Notes under the pieces: generated by a model
Database searches by the model: none
Seen by the model: the letters and a program-made list of their open reading frames with translations, nothing else
Told to the model about the DNA's origin: nothing
Part shown: piece by piece, positions 13,674 to 21,098 of the stretch
Position numbering within the stretch: the first letter of the stretch is position 1
Layout: every line of letters begins with the position of its first letter
Made by a program: the position numbers and the translations under genes
From: Syntrophorhabdaceae bacterium PtaU1.Bin034
GTDB taxonomy: Bacteria > Desulfobacterota_G > Syntrophorhabdia > Syntrophorhabdales > WCHB1-27
Reading direction: 5' to 3'
Assembly: GCA_002067405.1 (NCBI GenBank)
Contig: MVRP01000058.1
Span: 1 to 21,548, forward strand
DNA: 21,548 bases

Positions 13674-16085
13674 ATGATGGAAGCCGAAACATTGAAGGTG
13701 CCGGAGATACTGCCGCTCCTCCCGGTAAGGGACATGGTTATGTATCCTGCGGTCACCCTGCCGCTTTTCCTGGGCAGGGAGATGTCTATAAACGCGGTAG
13801 AAAAATCACTGTCGCAAGACAGGCTCATACTGGTCGCTGCCCAAAAAGACCTTACCGACGAAGACCCGCTTCCGGGAAGAATTTATTCCATGGGCGTCGT
13901 CTCCCAGATAATGAGGATGCTCCGTCTTCCTGACGGGAGGATAAAGGTGCTTGTCCAGGGGCTCAAGAAAGCGCGCATTCTCAAGTATGTGCAGGAAAGC
14001 CCTACGTTCCTCGTTAAGGTAGAGCCCATAGAAGAGCCGCTCGTGACCGAGATCACCCTCGAGACGGAAGCACTCATGCGGTACGTGAAGGAAGAGATGG
14101 AGAAGGTGGTCTCCATGGGCAGGATGGTTCCTTCCGACATCCTTCTTGTCCTCGATACCATAGACGAACCGGGAAGGTTCGCCGACATCGCCTGCGCGAA
14201 TCTGGGTTTGCAGGTGGACAAGGCGCAGGAGCTTCTCGAGATCGTAGACCCCATCGAGAGGCTGCGGAGACTCGCCGAGATCGTGGGGAAAGAGATCGAG
14301 CTTCTTAACATGCAGGCAAAGATCCTTTCCCAGGCCAAAGACGAGATGACCAAGAGCCAGAGGGAGTATTTCCTGCGAGAGCAGATGAAAGCCATAAAGT
14401 CGGAGCTTGGCGAGAGCGACGAGCGTGATGACGAGGTAAAGGACCTTCGCAGGAAGATCAAGAAGGCCAAGATGCCGCGGGAAGTAGAGAAAGAGGCCAA
14501 GAAACAGGTGGAACGCCTTGAAATGATGCACCCGGACGCCATCGAGTCGAACATGCTCCGGACGTATATCGAGTGGCTGGTGGAATTGCCGTGGAGCACG
14601 TCTACCAAGGACAACATAGATATCAAGAAGGTAAAGGCCATACTCGACGAAGACCATTATGATCTTGAGAAGGTAAAGGAAAGGATACTGGAGTTCCTGA
14701 GCGTGATCAAACTGCGGGGCGAAATGAAGGGACCGATCCTCTGCTTTGTCGGGCCTCCCGGTGTTGGTAAGACATCGCTCGGAAAGAGCATCGCCCGGGC
14801 CCTCGGCAGGAGCTTCCACCGCATGTCCCTCGGCGGCATGAAGGATGAGGCGGAGATACGCGGTCACCGGAGGACTTACGTGGGCGCGATGCCCGGCAGG
14901 ATCATCCAGGGCTTGAAGCAGGGGGGCACCAACAACCCTGTTTTCATGCTTGATGAGGTAGATAAGATCGGCATGGACTTCAGGGGGGACCCGGCAAGCG
15001 CCCTCCTCGAGGTGCTCGATCCCGAACAAAACGTGGCGTTCAGCGACCACTACCTCAACGTGCCCTTCGATCTTTCGAAGGTAATGTTCATCACCACCGC
15101 CAATCAGGTTGACACGATACCTTCCGCCCTTGCGGACAGGATGGAGACGATCACTATCCCCGGCTATACGGAAAAGGAAAAGCTGTTCATTGCGAAGCGG
15201 CACCTCATACCGAAGCAGGTCAAGGAAAACGGCCTGAAAAAGGGTATGATCTCTTTCACGGACAAGGCGGTTGAAAAGATCATCACCGAGCATACGAGAG
15301 AGGCGGGCTTAAGGAACCTTGAGCGGGAAATAGCGTCGGTGGCAAGAAAAGTCGCCCGGAAGATCGCTGAAGGCCAGGAGGGAAAGATCGTGGTGACGCC
15401 GAGGAACCTGCACAATCTCCTTGGCCGGTCAAAATTCCAGCCGGAAAATACGCTTCCCGAGGACGCGATCGGAGTGGTTTGCGGGCTCGCATGGACCGAG
15501 GTGGGAGGAGACATCCTTTTTATAGAAGTCTCTGCGAGAAAGGGGAAGAAGGACCTTATCCTCACCGGCAGCCTCGGGAACGTGATGAAGGAATCCGCCC
15601 AGGCAGCCCTGAGCTACATCAAGGCGAAAAGCGCGTCCCTGGGGATCGACGAGGCTATTTTCGACGATCTGGAGCTGCACATCCATGTGCCTCAGGGCGC
15701 CATACCGAAGGACGGACCGTCGGCCGGCATTACCATGGCGGTCGCTATGGTGAGCGCGTTTACGAAAAAGCCGGTTGACAGAAAGATCGCGATGACAGGA
15801 GAGATTACCCTGACCGGCCGGGTCCTGCCGATCGGCGGTTTGAAGGAAAAGACGCTGGCTGCCCTCCGGGCGGGCATCAAGAGGGTGATCATCCCGGAAG
15901 GAAACGCGAGCGAACTGGAAGAGATGCCGACTTACGTGAAGAGGAACATCCAATTCCTTCCTGTCAAGGATATGGACGGCGTGATGAAGATCCTGTTCGG
16001 CGAAAAGACGGACCGGCCGGAAAAGAAAAAAAGACCCAAAAAAGGGGCGACCCGTGAGAGAAGCCTCGTTTTACGAAAAGCATAG
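13674..16085 (+). CDS. lon: ATP-dependent protease Lon
   Basis: 803 residues, the full length of a bacterial LonA. In order: an N-terminal substrate-recognition domain (LPLLPVRDMVMYPAVTLPL), a coiled helical region (REYFLREQMKAIKSELGE), the AAA+ ATPase with Walker A G360-PPGVGKT and Walker B (VFMLDEVDK), and the protease domain with catalytic Ser683 (KDGPSAGITM) and Lys726 (GGLKEK). Lon degrades misfolded and short-lived regulatory proteins in the cytosol. The start is ATG 13674 with GGAGG ten bases upstream; the ATG at 13677 is equally possible. No HrcA (CIRCE) or sigma-32 site was recognised upstream. The 3' end overlaps amrS by 32 bases. The C-terminal tail is very basic (KKKRPKKGATRERS), part of the overlap. 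Confidence 0.98.
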   Translation: MMEAETLKVPEILPLLPVRDMVMYPAVTLPLFLGREMSINAVEKSLSQDRLILVAAQKDLTDEDPLPGRIYSMGVVSQIMRMLRLPDGRIKVLVQGLKKARILKYVQESPTFLVKVEPIEEPLVTEITLETEALMRYVKEEMEKVVSMGRMVPSDILLVLDTIDEPGRFADIACANLGLQVDKAQELLEIVDPIERLRRLAEIVGKEIELLNMQAKILSQAKDEMTKSQREYFLREQMKAIKSELGESDERDDEVKDLRRKIKKAKMPREVEKEAKKQVERLEMMHPDAIESNMLRTYIEWLVELPWSTSTKDNIDIKKVKAILDEDHYDLEKVKERILEFLSVIKLRGEMKGPILCFVGPPGVGKTSLGKSIARALGRSFHRMSLGGMKDEAEIRGHRRTYVGAMPGRIIQGLKQGGTNNPVFMLDEVDKIGMDFRGDPASALLEVLDPEQNVAFSDHYLNVPFDLSKVMFITTANQVDTIPSALADRMETITIPGYTEKEKLFIAKRHLIPKQVKENGLKKGMISFTDKAVEKIITEHTREAGLRNLEREIASVARKVARKIAEGQEGKIVVTPRNLHNLLGRSKFQPENTLPEDAIGVVCGLAWTEVGGDILFIEVSARKGKKDLILTGSLGNVMKESAQAALSYIKAKSASLGIDEAIFDDLELHIHVPQGAIPKDGPSAGITMAVAMVSAFTKKPVDRKIAMTGEITLTGRVLPIGGLKEKTLAALRAGIKRVIIPEGNASELEEMPTYVKRNIQFLPVKDMDGVMKILFGEKTDRPEKKKRPKKGATRERSLVLRKA

Positions 16086-17067
16086 CGAAAAAAAGGTAAC
16101 ATGCTATTTATGCAGGCATCACTGCCTGATCTCGGACGGCAAGAGGGGTATTTGCTGTGTCAGGGAGAATCATGAGGGAGTGCTGTATACAAGGGTGTAC
16201 GGCAATCCCTGCTCCTGGCATATCGACCCCATAGAAAAAAAGCCGCTCTACCATTTCTTTCCCGGATCGAAGGCGTTCTCCATCGCTACTGTCGGCTGTA
16301 ACTTCCGCTGCCTCCACTGTCAGAACCACGAGATCTCACAGCTCCCCCGCGAAGAGGAACGGGTCGCGGGATATGCCATGAGCCCGGAAGAGGTGGTTGA
16401 CGAGGCGCGAAAAGGCGGGTGCAAGAGTATCTCCTATACCTACACCGAGCCGACCATGTTCTACGAGTATGCCTTTGATATCGCGCGGCTCGCCAAGGAG
16501 GCCGGCCTCTACAACAACTTCGTCACCAACGGCTACATCGAAGAAGAGCCTCTTGTCGCCATACGGCCGTATCTCGATGCGGCGAACATCGATCTGAAAG
16601 GTTTTTCCGAAAGCTTTTACCGAAAGGTGTGCGGCGCGAACCTGGAGGGCGTGCTCGCTTCGATCAGGAAATACAGGTCGCTCGGGATCTGGATAGAGCT
16701 GACGACCCTAGTGATCCCCAAATATAACGACAGCGAGAATGAATTCAGAAAGATAGCGGCATTCATACGGGACGAGGTGGGAATCGAAACACCCTGGCAC
16801 GTGAGCGCATTTCATCCGACTTACAAGCTGCAGGACAGTTTCCGGACGCCGGCCGAGACACTGCTCCGGGCTAGGGAGATCGGCCTGGAAGCCGGCCTCA
16901 GGTACGTCTATACAGGGAATGTGCCCGGCATTGACGGAGAGGATACGTACTGCCACGCCTGCAAGAAACCGGTGATCAAGAGGTGGGGCTTTGCCGTCAC
17001 CGAATACAACATCGAAGCAGGCGAATGCAAATTCTGTAACGCCAGGATAGACGGGGTAGGTCTGTAA
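16054..17067 (+). CDS. amrS: AmmeMemoRadiSam system radical SAM enzyme AmrS
   Basis: 337 residues. The radical SAM cluster motif CxxxCxxC is C82, C86, C89 (VGCNFRCLHCQNHEISQ). It is preceded by the family's cysteine-rich N-terminus (C17, C20, C24, C34, C35) and GNPCSWHIDPIEKKPLYHF; YTYTEPTMFYEY and NIDLKGFSESFYRKVCG follow. The C-terminus carries another pair of CxxC-type motifs (CHACKKP, CKFCNARI). AmrS belongs to the AmmeMemoRadiSam set with AMMECR1-like AmrA and Memo-like AmrB, whose function is unsettled; neither partner is in this window. The start is GTG 16054 inside the end of lon, with GGGGCGA in front. A strong terminator follows. Confidence 0.93.
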   Translation: MREASFYEKHSEKKVTCYLCRHHCLISDGKRGICCVRENHEGVLYTRVYGNPCSWHIDPIEKKPLYHFFPGSKAFSIATVGCNFRCLHCQNHEISQLPREEERVAGYAMSPEEVVDEARKGGCKSISYTYTEPTMFYEYAFDIARLAKEAGLYNNFVTNGYIEEEPLVAIRPYLDAANIDLKGFSESFYRKVCGANLEGVLASIRKYRSLGIWIELTTLVIPKYNDSENEFRKIAAFIRDEVGIETPWHVSAFHPTYKLQDSFRTPAETLLRAREIGLEAGLRYVYTGNVPGIDGEDTYCHACKKPVIKRWGFAVTEYNIEAGECKFCNARIDGVGL

Positions 17068-17095
17068 AAAAGGAAAGGTAAACGGAATGGAGATG

Positions 17096-17139
17096 GAAAG
17101 GGGATAAAGGCCGCGGGCCTTTGTCCCCTTTCTTTTTTT
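17096..17139 (+). terminator. Intrinsic terminator after amrS
   Basis: A 17-base stem (17096-17112 with 17116-17132, one G-U pair, loop GCG) is followed by seven T residues. It ends the aminopeptidase-lon-amrS run and lies two bases before the stop of the convergent transducer gene. On the other strand no T-tract follows the stem. Confidence 0.93.
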
Positions 17140-17141
17140 CG

Positions 17142-18317
17142 TTATTTGAGCCGGAACTGGCTGATCATTTTTTGAAGGGCTTCGGCTACCCTGGCGACTT
17201 CTTGTGCTGCGGGGGCCGCATCGTGCACCTTGGCCGATGTATCATTCATCACGTGAGAAACCTGCTGGATGTTCCGGGTCGTTTCCGCGGTAGTCGCGGT
17301 CTCCTGCTCAACGGCAGCCGCTATATGGCTTATCTGGGTGTTTACCGTTTCGATCTGGTTTTCAATATTGTTCAGGAACTCTTTCGACTGACGTGTTTTC
17401 TCGGTGCCGATCTCCACTTCGCTCACGCTCTCTTCGATGGATGCCACTATGGAACCTGTCTCGGTCTGCATCGCGGCGATCGTCTCTGCTATTTCCCTGG
17501 TGGCCTCCGTCGTCCGTTCGGCAAGTTTTCTCACCTCGTCGGCAACAACGGCGAAACCCCTGCCCTGTTCACCTGCCCTGGCTGCTTCTATGGCAGCATT
17601 GAGGGCAAGAAGGTTTGTCTGATCGGCTATATCGTTGATGAGCCCTACCACTTCACCCACCTGATCTGATCGCTTCCCGAGAGACTGGACAAAATGGGCC
17701 AGCTCTTTCACTTTTTCCGCAATATTGGTCATCACGTTCACCGTTTCGTCGACGACTACCGCACCGGCTTTCACCGCCTCATTGGAACGTTGGGAGCTTG
17801 CCGCCACACTGACGCAATTTCGCGCTATTTCCGATGATGTGGAGGACAATTCCTCAGATGCAACTGCGATCGAGTTCACCTGTTTCGCTATCTCTTCGAA
17901 GGCTTTTACCATCCGGTCGACTCCCGTTTCCATTTTGCCTGCCGCCGCAGACATCTGGTCGCTGTCTTCTGCCACATGGACCATGATGCGGCGCAAATTA
18001 TCGACAAATGAATTGATCTGCCTGCCCATATCGCCCATCTCGTCCCGGGAATCAATGGAGATCCGCTTGGTCAGATCGCCTTCCGAAACCCCCTTGATCC
18101 CGTCCAGCGTTTTCCTTATTGGGAAAGTGACGAGCCCGGCCGTGCAGACACCTGCCACAACCACCACCACCATTGCCACGCCGAGAAGGCCATAAGTGAT
18201 TGCGGGACCTGACCCTGCGTAAAGGGCAATCCCAAGGGCAAGGAGAGACAGCAGGCATATGAAAGGCGAAAGCATAAGCTTGCCCGATAACTTGAGGTTC
18301 TCAAACATATTTTTCAC
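17142..18317 (-). CDS. Methyl-accepting chemotaxis-type transducer without a periplasmic sensor domain
   Basis: 391 residues. Two membrane helices (about 14-34 and 40-63) are separated by a loop of only about six residues, so there is no periplasmic ligand domain. A HAMP region (about 62-113, [22 protein letters not shown]) leads into a long coiled-coil signalling domain, with the conserved hairpin tip [20 protein letters not shown] at about 243-262 that contacts CheA and CheW. It ends without a CheR-binding pentapeptide. Such proteins probably sense membrane state, energy or cytoplasmic signals. Start: GTG at 18317, with AGGGGG about six bases upstream; the ATG three codons later is less well placed. 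No chemotaxis genes are adjacent, so it may also act outside chemotaxis. Confidence 0.93.
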   Translation of the reverse strand: MKNMFENLKLSGKLMLSPFICLLSLLALGIALYAGSGPAITYGLLGVAMVVVVVAGVCTAGLVTFPIRKTLDGIKGVSEGDLTKRISIDSRDEMGDMGRQINSFVDNLRRIMVHVAEDSDQMSAAAGKMETGVDRMVKAFEEIAKQVNSIAVASEELSSTSSEIARNCVSVAASSQRSNEAVKAGAVVVDETVNVMTNIAEKVKELAHFVQSLGKRSDQVGEVVGLINDIADQTNLLALNAAIEAARAGEQGRGFAVVADEVRKLAERTTEATREIAETIAAMQTETGSIVASIEESVSEVEIGTEKTRQSKEFLNNIENQIETVNTQISHIAAAVEQETATTAETTRNIQQVSHVMNDTSAKVHDAAPAAQEVARVAEALQKMISQFRLK

Positions 18318-18406
18318 TCTATACCCCCTGTGTGTCTTAAAAGTTCAGCCGTCGATGATTCCTCCGGCTCAAATCAAAACGGCTTCCCCTTCCCCATATC
18401 GACAAA

Positions 18407-18426
18407 GGGCGGCCTTCAGGCCGCCC
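18407..18426 (-). terminator. GC-rich hairpin downstream of the winged-helix gene
   Basis: An eight-base stem (18407-18414 with 18419-18426, GGGCGGCC) with a four-base loop, followed on the minus strand by TTTGTC. It lies between the winged-helix gene (stop at 18536) and the transducer gene and could separate their transcripts. The T-tract is short. Confidence 0.5.
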
Positions 18427-18535
18427 CGTTCTTGACCGCTTTGCATGGCCGACGAAGACATGATGAACAGAGATGGGTGCCCACAAAAATTATCGGAAGG
18501 AGGTATATTTTCTTAACAGGAAGGAAAACTCCGGT

Positions 18536-18769
18536 TTATTTCTTTGAATATCCAATATCATCGTAGCCACGGAAGTTCTTGAACCTCTCGGCAATGCGAT
18601 ACATCGCCCCCTTGGTCTTCCCCTCTTTGACCACCGCGCCCCGCCAGATGAGTTTCTTTACCAGTTTGTTGAGATTTTGGCGTGAAAACCCGAAAAATCT
18701 GCATATCTCCTTGCCGGAAGCGATCTTCCTCTTTCTGAGATATTTCAGGATTTTATTCTCGGACCCCAT
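18536..18769 (-). CDS. Small winged-helix DNA-binding protein
   Basis: 77 residues, basic. The sequence is a compact winged-helix fold: helix 1 (ENKILKYLRKRK), helix-turn-helix with recognition helix (GKEICRFFGFSRQNLNKLVKKLI) and a wing (GAVVKEGKTKGAMYRIA), then a short basic tail. This resembles the DNA-binding half of MarR/DeoR-like regulators without an effector domain. The domain starts at residue 3, so the ATG at 18769 must be the start. It lies 91 bases after the DNA methyltransferase gene on the same strand and has its own strong promoter. It may regulate itself or the methyltransferase; this is inference from location only. Confidence 0.72.
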   Translation of the reverse strand: MGSENKILKYLRKRKIASGKEICRFFGFSRQNLNKLVKKLIWRGAVVKEGKTKGAMYRIAERFKNFRGYDDIGYSKK

Positions 18770-18776
18770 ATTTCTT

Positions 18777-18804
18777 ATTATGGTTCAGCCTGACGAATTG
18801 TCAA
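18777..18804 (-). promoter_or_regulatory. Near-consensus promoter of the winged-helix gene
   Basis: On the minus strand TTGACA (18799-18804) is followed after 16 bases by CATAAT (18777-18782, 5 of 6). Only seven bases separate the -10 box from the ATG, so the transcript would begin at or just before the start codon. No Shine-Dalgarno site fits in the gap. Confidence 0.68.
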
Positions 18805-18860
18805 CCGAAGCACTTGATTAAATTGTGAAATCTTTATTGACTACGGGAGAAATGCACGTT

Positions 18861-19985
18861 TCACAAATCAAGCATCGCTTGCCCGGCTCCCATGTTCCGG
18901 AGTACTGCCTTCTCCTTCTCTTCGGATGCCAAATCATCCAGTCTGCCCACGGGTTGATAGGACGCTTCGATCGTTGCATCTGCACTCTTGACGACTTCGG
19001 AGACTCTGTAAAGCTGCATGCCCGTCTCCTGTCGGGTAACGACCGGAAAACCGTGGGGTTCGTTCACATACTTTACGGGTCCTTTCGACTGACTGTGGAC
19101 CTTGATAAATTGGCTGTGATCGCTGATGCGCGTTTCAACGACCCGATTGGCCTCCTTAAGGAAGGAAGCAGCCTGGTGAAGTATCAGCGATGAGAAGGCC
19201 GGGTCGATCTCCATGCCGATGCTGTTACGACCGCAGGCGATCGATGCGAGCGTCGTGGTGCCCGTGCCGAGAAACGGGTCCAGAACCGTCTCCCCGTAAA
19301 GAGAATACATGTGAACGAGCCGGTAAGCCAGCTCAAAGGGGTATGCCCCGCTGCGGCTACGAAGTTCCGAGTGGTTGAGCCCCTGCACAGTGCCCTTGAA
19401 ATCCCACACATCGGAAAACCACTTATTTCTCTCCTCCCAGAAAAAAGCGCTCCTCATTCTCTCCGATTTTTCGGTATCGGAACGGAATTGTCGTTTGGCG
19501 CCCTTGCGGAAAATCAGCACGTATTCGTGTTCGAGCGTCACGTAGGCGCCGGAGGGGAGCATGCCGGAACCCATGAATTTGTTCGGCGCATTCGTCTGCT
19601 TTCGCCAGAGAACAACGGGAAGGCAATCGAAACCGAGAGCGCGAAAGGCGGCAATTATCCTCGAGTGATTGGAATAGAGCCTGAATCTGCCGTCGATAGT
19701 CCTCGTCGCATCGCCAATGTTGATGCAGGCAAATGCGCCGGGTTTCAGCACCCGGCCCAAGTCGAGCCATACTTTATCAAGCTCGGCGTGCATGGCTTCA
19801 AACGCCCGGTTTCCATCCCCCTTGTCGAGGGCGTCGGCACTTTCGGGCGACAGACGCGAAAAGAGACCATCCCACATTTCGATCATGGGATAGGGCGGTG
19901 ACGTTACCACCAGATCGACGGAGTTATCATTCATAGCATTCATGTTACGTGAATCGGTCACAATAACGCGGTGTTGAGTTTTCAT
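18861..19985 (-). CDS. Site-specific DNA methyltransferase (N4-cytosine/N6-adenine, TSPPY type)
   Basis: 374 residues. Catalytic motif IV, TSPPYP, is at residues 28-33, and the SAM-binding motif I, DPFLGTGTTTLAS, is at 236-248. This order (catalytic motif first) is the beta-class arrangement. A Ser before PPY is most common in N4-cytosine enzymes, though N6-adenine activity is possible. KPGAFACINIGDATR and LEHEYVLIFRKG are other family-like segments. The last 80 residues are not recognisable and could carry target specificity. Start ATG 19985 has GAGGT seven bases before it. No restriction endonuclease gene is visible on either side, so it looks like an orphan methylase unless the small winged-helix protein downstream or an unseen gene is its partner. 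Confidence 0.88.
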   Translation of the reverse strand: MKTQHRVIVTDSRNMNAMNDNSVDLVVTSPPYPMIEMWDGLFSRLSPESADALDKGDGNRAFEAMHAELDKVWLDLGRVLKPGAFACINIGDATRTIDGRFRLYSNHSRIIAAFRALGFDCLPVVLWRKQTNAPNKFMGSGMLPSGAYVTLEHEYVLIFRKGAKRQFRSDTEKSERMRSAFFWEERNKWFSDVWDFKGTVQGLNHSELRSRSGAYPFELAYRLVHMYSLYGETVLDPFLGTGTTTLASIACGRNSIGMEIDPAFSSLILHQAASFLKEANRVVETRISDHSQFIKVHSQSKGPVKYVNEPHGFPVVTRQETGMQLYRVSEVVKSADATIEASYQPVGRLDDLASEEKEKAVLRNMGAGQAMLDL

Positions 19986-20012
19986 TATTCAACCTCTATC
20001 AGCACGAAAGGC

Positions 20013-20026
20013 GGGTGATTTCACCC
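20013..20026. promoter_or_regulatory. 14-base palindrome upstream of the DNA methyltransferase
   Basis: GGGTGA-TT-TCACCC, a perfect six-base inverted repeat with a two-base spacer, 27 bases before the methyltransferase start. It may be an operator or a short hairpin in the leader. The 239-base gap 19986-20224 holds this, a second palindrome and the IclR upstream element, and no gene. Confidence 0.4.
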
Positions 20027-20139
20027 TTGGTGCCCGTGTGGAGTCTATCCTCTTGTCATCTGCCCAACCCATATACCAATCGTACTATGACGCCGTCAAG
20101 CAGAAAACGACAGATCAAATCCCGGCGTTGGTCGAAAGG

Positions 20140-20151
20140 TGTGCGGGCACA
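20140..20151. promoter_or_regulatory. 12-base palindrome TGTGC-GG-GCACA
   Basis: A perfect five-base inverted repeat with a GG spacer, between the divergent methyltransferase and first IclR genes, 36 bases before the shared IclR upstream element. A dimeric regulator could bind here. Nothing equivalent was seen before the second IclR gene. Confidence 0.3.
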
Positions 20152-20176
20152 GGACGTAACACCAAGAGGGACGTTA

Positions 20177-20201
20177 AACTTGACAAAGAAATCTTCTCCT
20201 G
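20177..20201 (+). promoter_or_regulatory. Conserved upstream element of the first IclR gene
   Basis: A 25-base block containing TTGACA (20180-20185) and ending CTCCTG; 20 of 25 bases match the block at 21057-21081 before the second IclR gene. It is probably the -35 region plus an operator. The -10 here is unclear (AAGCTT or TTAATT at loose spacing). Confidence 0.5.
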
Positions 20202-20224
20202 ACAAGCTTAATTAGGAACGATAC

Positions 20225-21019
20225 GTGAAACAGGCTGAAAGAAAAAAGGATTACAACAGATCTTTGGAAAGGGCCCTGCAAATACTGGACGCCTTTACCT
20301 ATGATCGTCAGGTGCTAACTTCAGTGCAGCTTTCCGAGATCCTTGGCCTTCCACGTGCAACCGTCCTGAGGCTCTGCTCAACACTGGTGAATTATGGCTA
20401 CCTGAAACAGGAGGGTGAGGCACGGCGCTATTCTCTGGGGATGCGGGTGTTTGAGCAGGGAACTGTTGTATTCTATTCTCTCTCTATTCGAAAAACAGCT
20501 TCTCCCCATCTTGTTCAATTGCAGGAAAAACTGGCCAAAACGGTTTTTCTTGCCGTCCTCGACAACGACGAGCTGGTTTACATAGACAAGAGAGAGGATC
20601 CGAGGAGCATCATCGGGTTCACCTCGAAGATCGGCGCCCGTCGCCCGCCCCATTGGGGCATGTGCGGTCCTGTACTGATGGCTTATCTGCCTGATGAGGA
20701 AGTTGACAGACTCCTGCAAAAGACACCGTTGAAAGCGTACACAAAAAGGTCACTCACGAAGAATGAGGACTTCAAAGCGTGGCTCCGCCGGATAAAGGAA
20801 GACGGGACGGTGATTGACGAGGAAACAAGCTTTGAGGGTATTACGGGAGTGGCGGCGCCCATTTGGGATTTTAATGACCGGGTTGTTGCGAGCGTGGGAG
20901 CGGCCTCAATGTCGTCTTCACTAAGCATGGAAGAACTGCGATACATGCTGAAGGAAGTCTTGAAATCAGCTCACGCCATCTCGGCAGACCTGGAGCATAA
21001 AGAGCACATCGAAGAATAA
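20225..21019 (+). CDS. IclR-family transcriptional regulator (first of tandem pair)
   Basis: 264 residues. An N-terminal winged helix-turn-helix (about 12-75: RSLERALQILDAFT, LSEILGLPRATVLRLCSTLV, YLKQEGEARRYSLG) is joined to an IclR effector domain (about 80-255) with FLAVLDNDELVYIDKRE, GFTSKIGARRPPHWGMCGPV, the late DEETSFEGITGVAAPIWDF and a final helix. IclR proteins bind small metabolites, often aromatic or central-carbon acids, and control nearby catabolic genes. The regulated genes are not visible; they probably lie right of the window. The start is GTG 20225, with AGGA about eight bases before; it aligns residue for residue with the ATG of the neighbour's protein, which supports it. 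Confidence 0.93.
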   Translation: MKQAERKKDYNRSLERALQILDAFTYDRQVLTSVQLSEILGLPRATVLRLCSTLVNYGYLKQEGEARRYSLGMRVFEQGTVVFYSLSIRKTASPHLVQLQEKLAKTVFLAVLDNDELVYIDKREDPRSIIGFTSKIGARRPPHWGMCGPVLMAYLPDEEVDRLLQKTPLKAYTKRSLTKNEDFKAWLRRIKEDGTVIDEETSFEGITGVAAPIWDFNDRVVASVGAASMSSSLSMEELRYMLKEVLKSAHAISADLEHKEHIEE

Positions 21020-21056
21020 ATAGAACAGCTCGGTGGACGGGTAACCCATTTGACAG

Positions 21057-21088
21057 AACTTGACAAAAGAACCGGCTCCTGCTAAAAA
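21057..21088 (+). promoter_or_regulatory. Conserved upstream element and promoter of the second IclR gene
   Basis: The 25-base block 21057-21081 matches the element before the first IclR gene in 20 of 25 positions. TTGACA at 21060-21065 and TAAAAA at 21083-21088 (17-base spacer) give a plausible promoter. A second TTGACA lies at 21050-21055. The -10 ends ten bases before the ATG, leaving almost no leader. Confidence 0.5.
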
Positions 21089-21098
21089 TTATGCCCGC

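Noticed and set aside
13806..15293. 495-codon open frame on the minus strand
   Set aside because: It lies wholly antisense to lon, whose domains and catalytic residues are unmistakable; the translation has no recognisable motif and is a high-GC shadow frame.
18318..18420. Sigma-28 (FliA) promoter for the transducer
   Set aside because: I looked for TAAA followed about 15 bases later by GCCGATAA on the minus strand and did not find it.
18330..18566. 78-codon plus-strand frame between the transducer and winged-helix genes
   Set aside because: Low-complexity mixed composition, crosses the GC hairpin at 18407-18426 and overlaps the end of the winged-helix gene; not protein-like.
18536..19985. 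Complete restriction-modification system
   Set aside because: No endonuclease-like gene beside the methyltransferase; the small neighbour is a winged-helix protein, not a nuclease.
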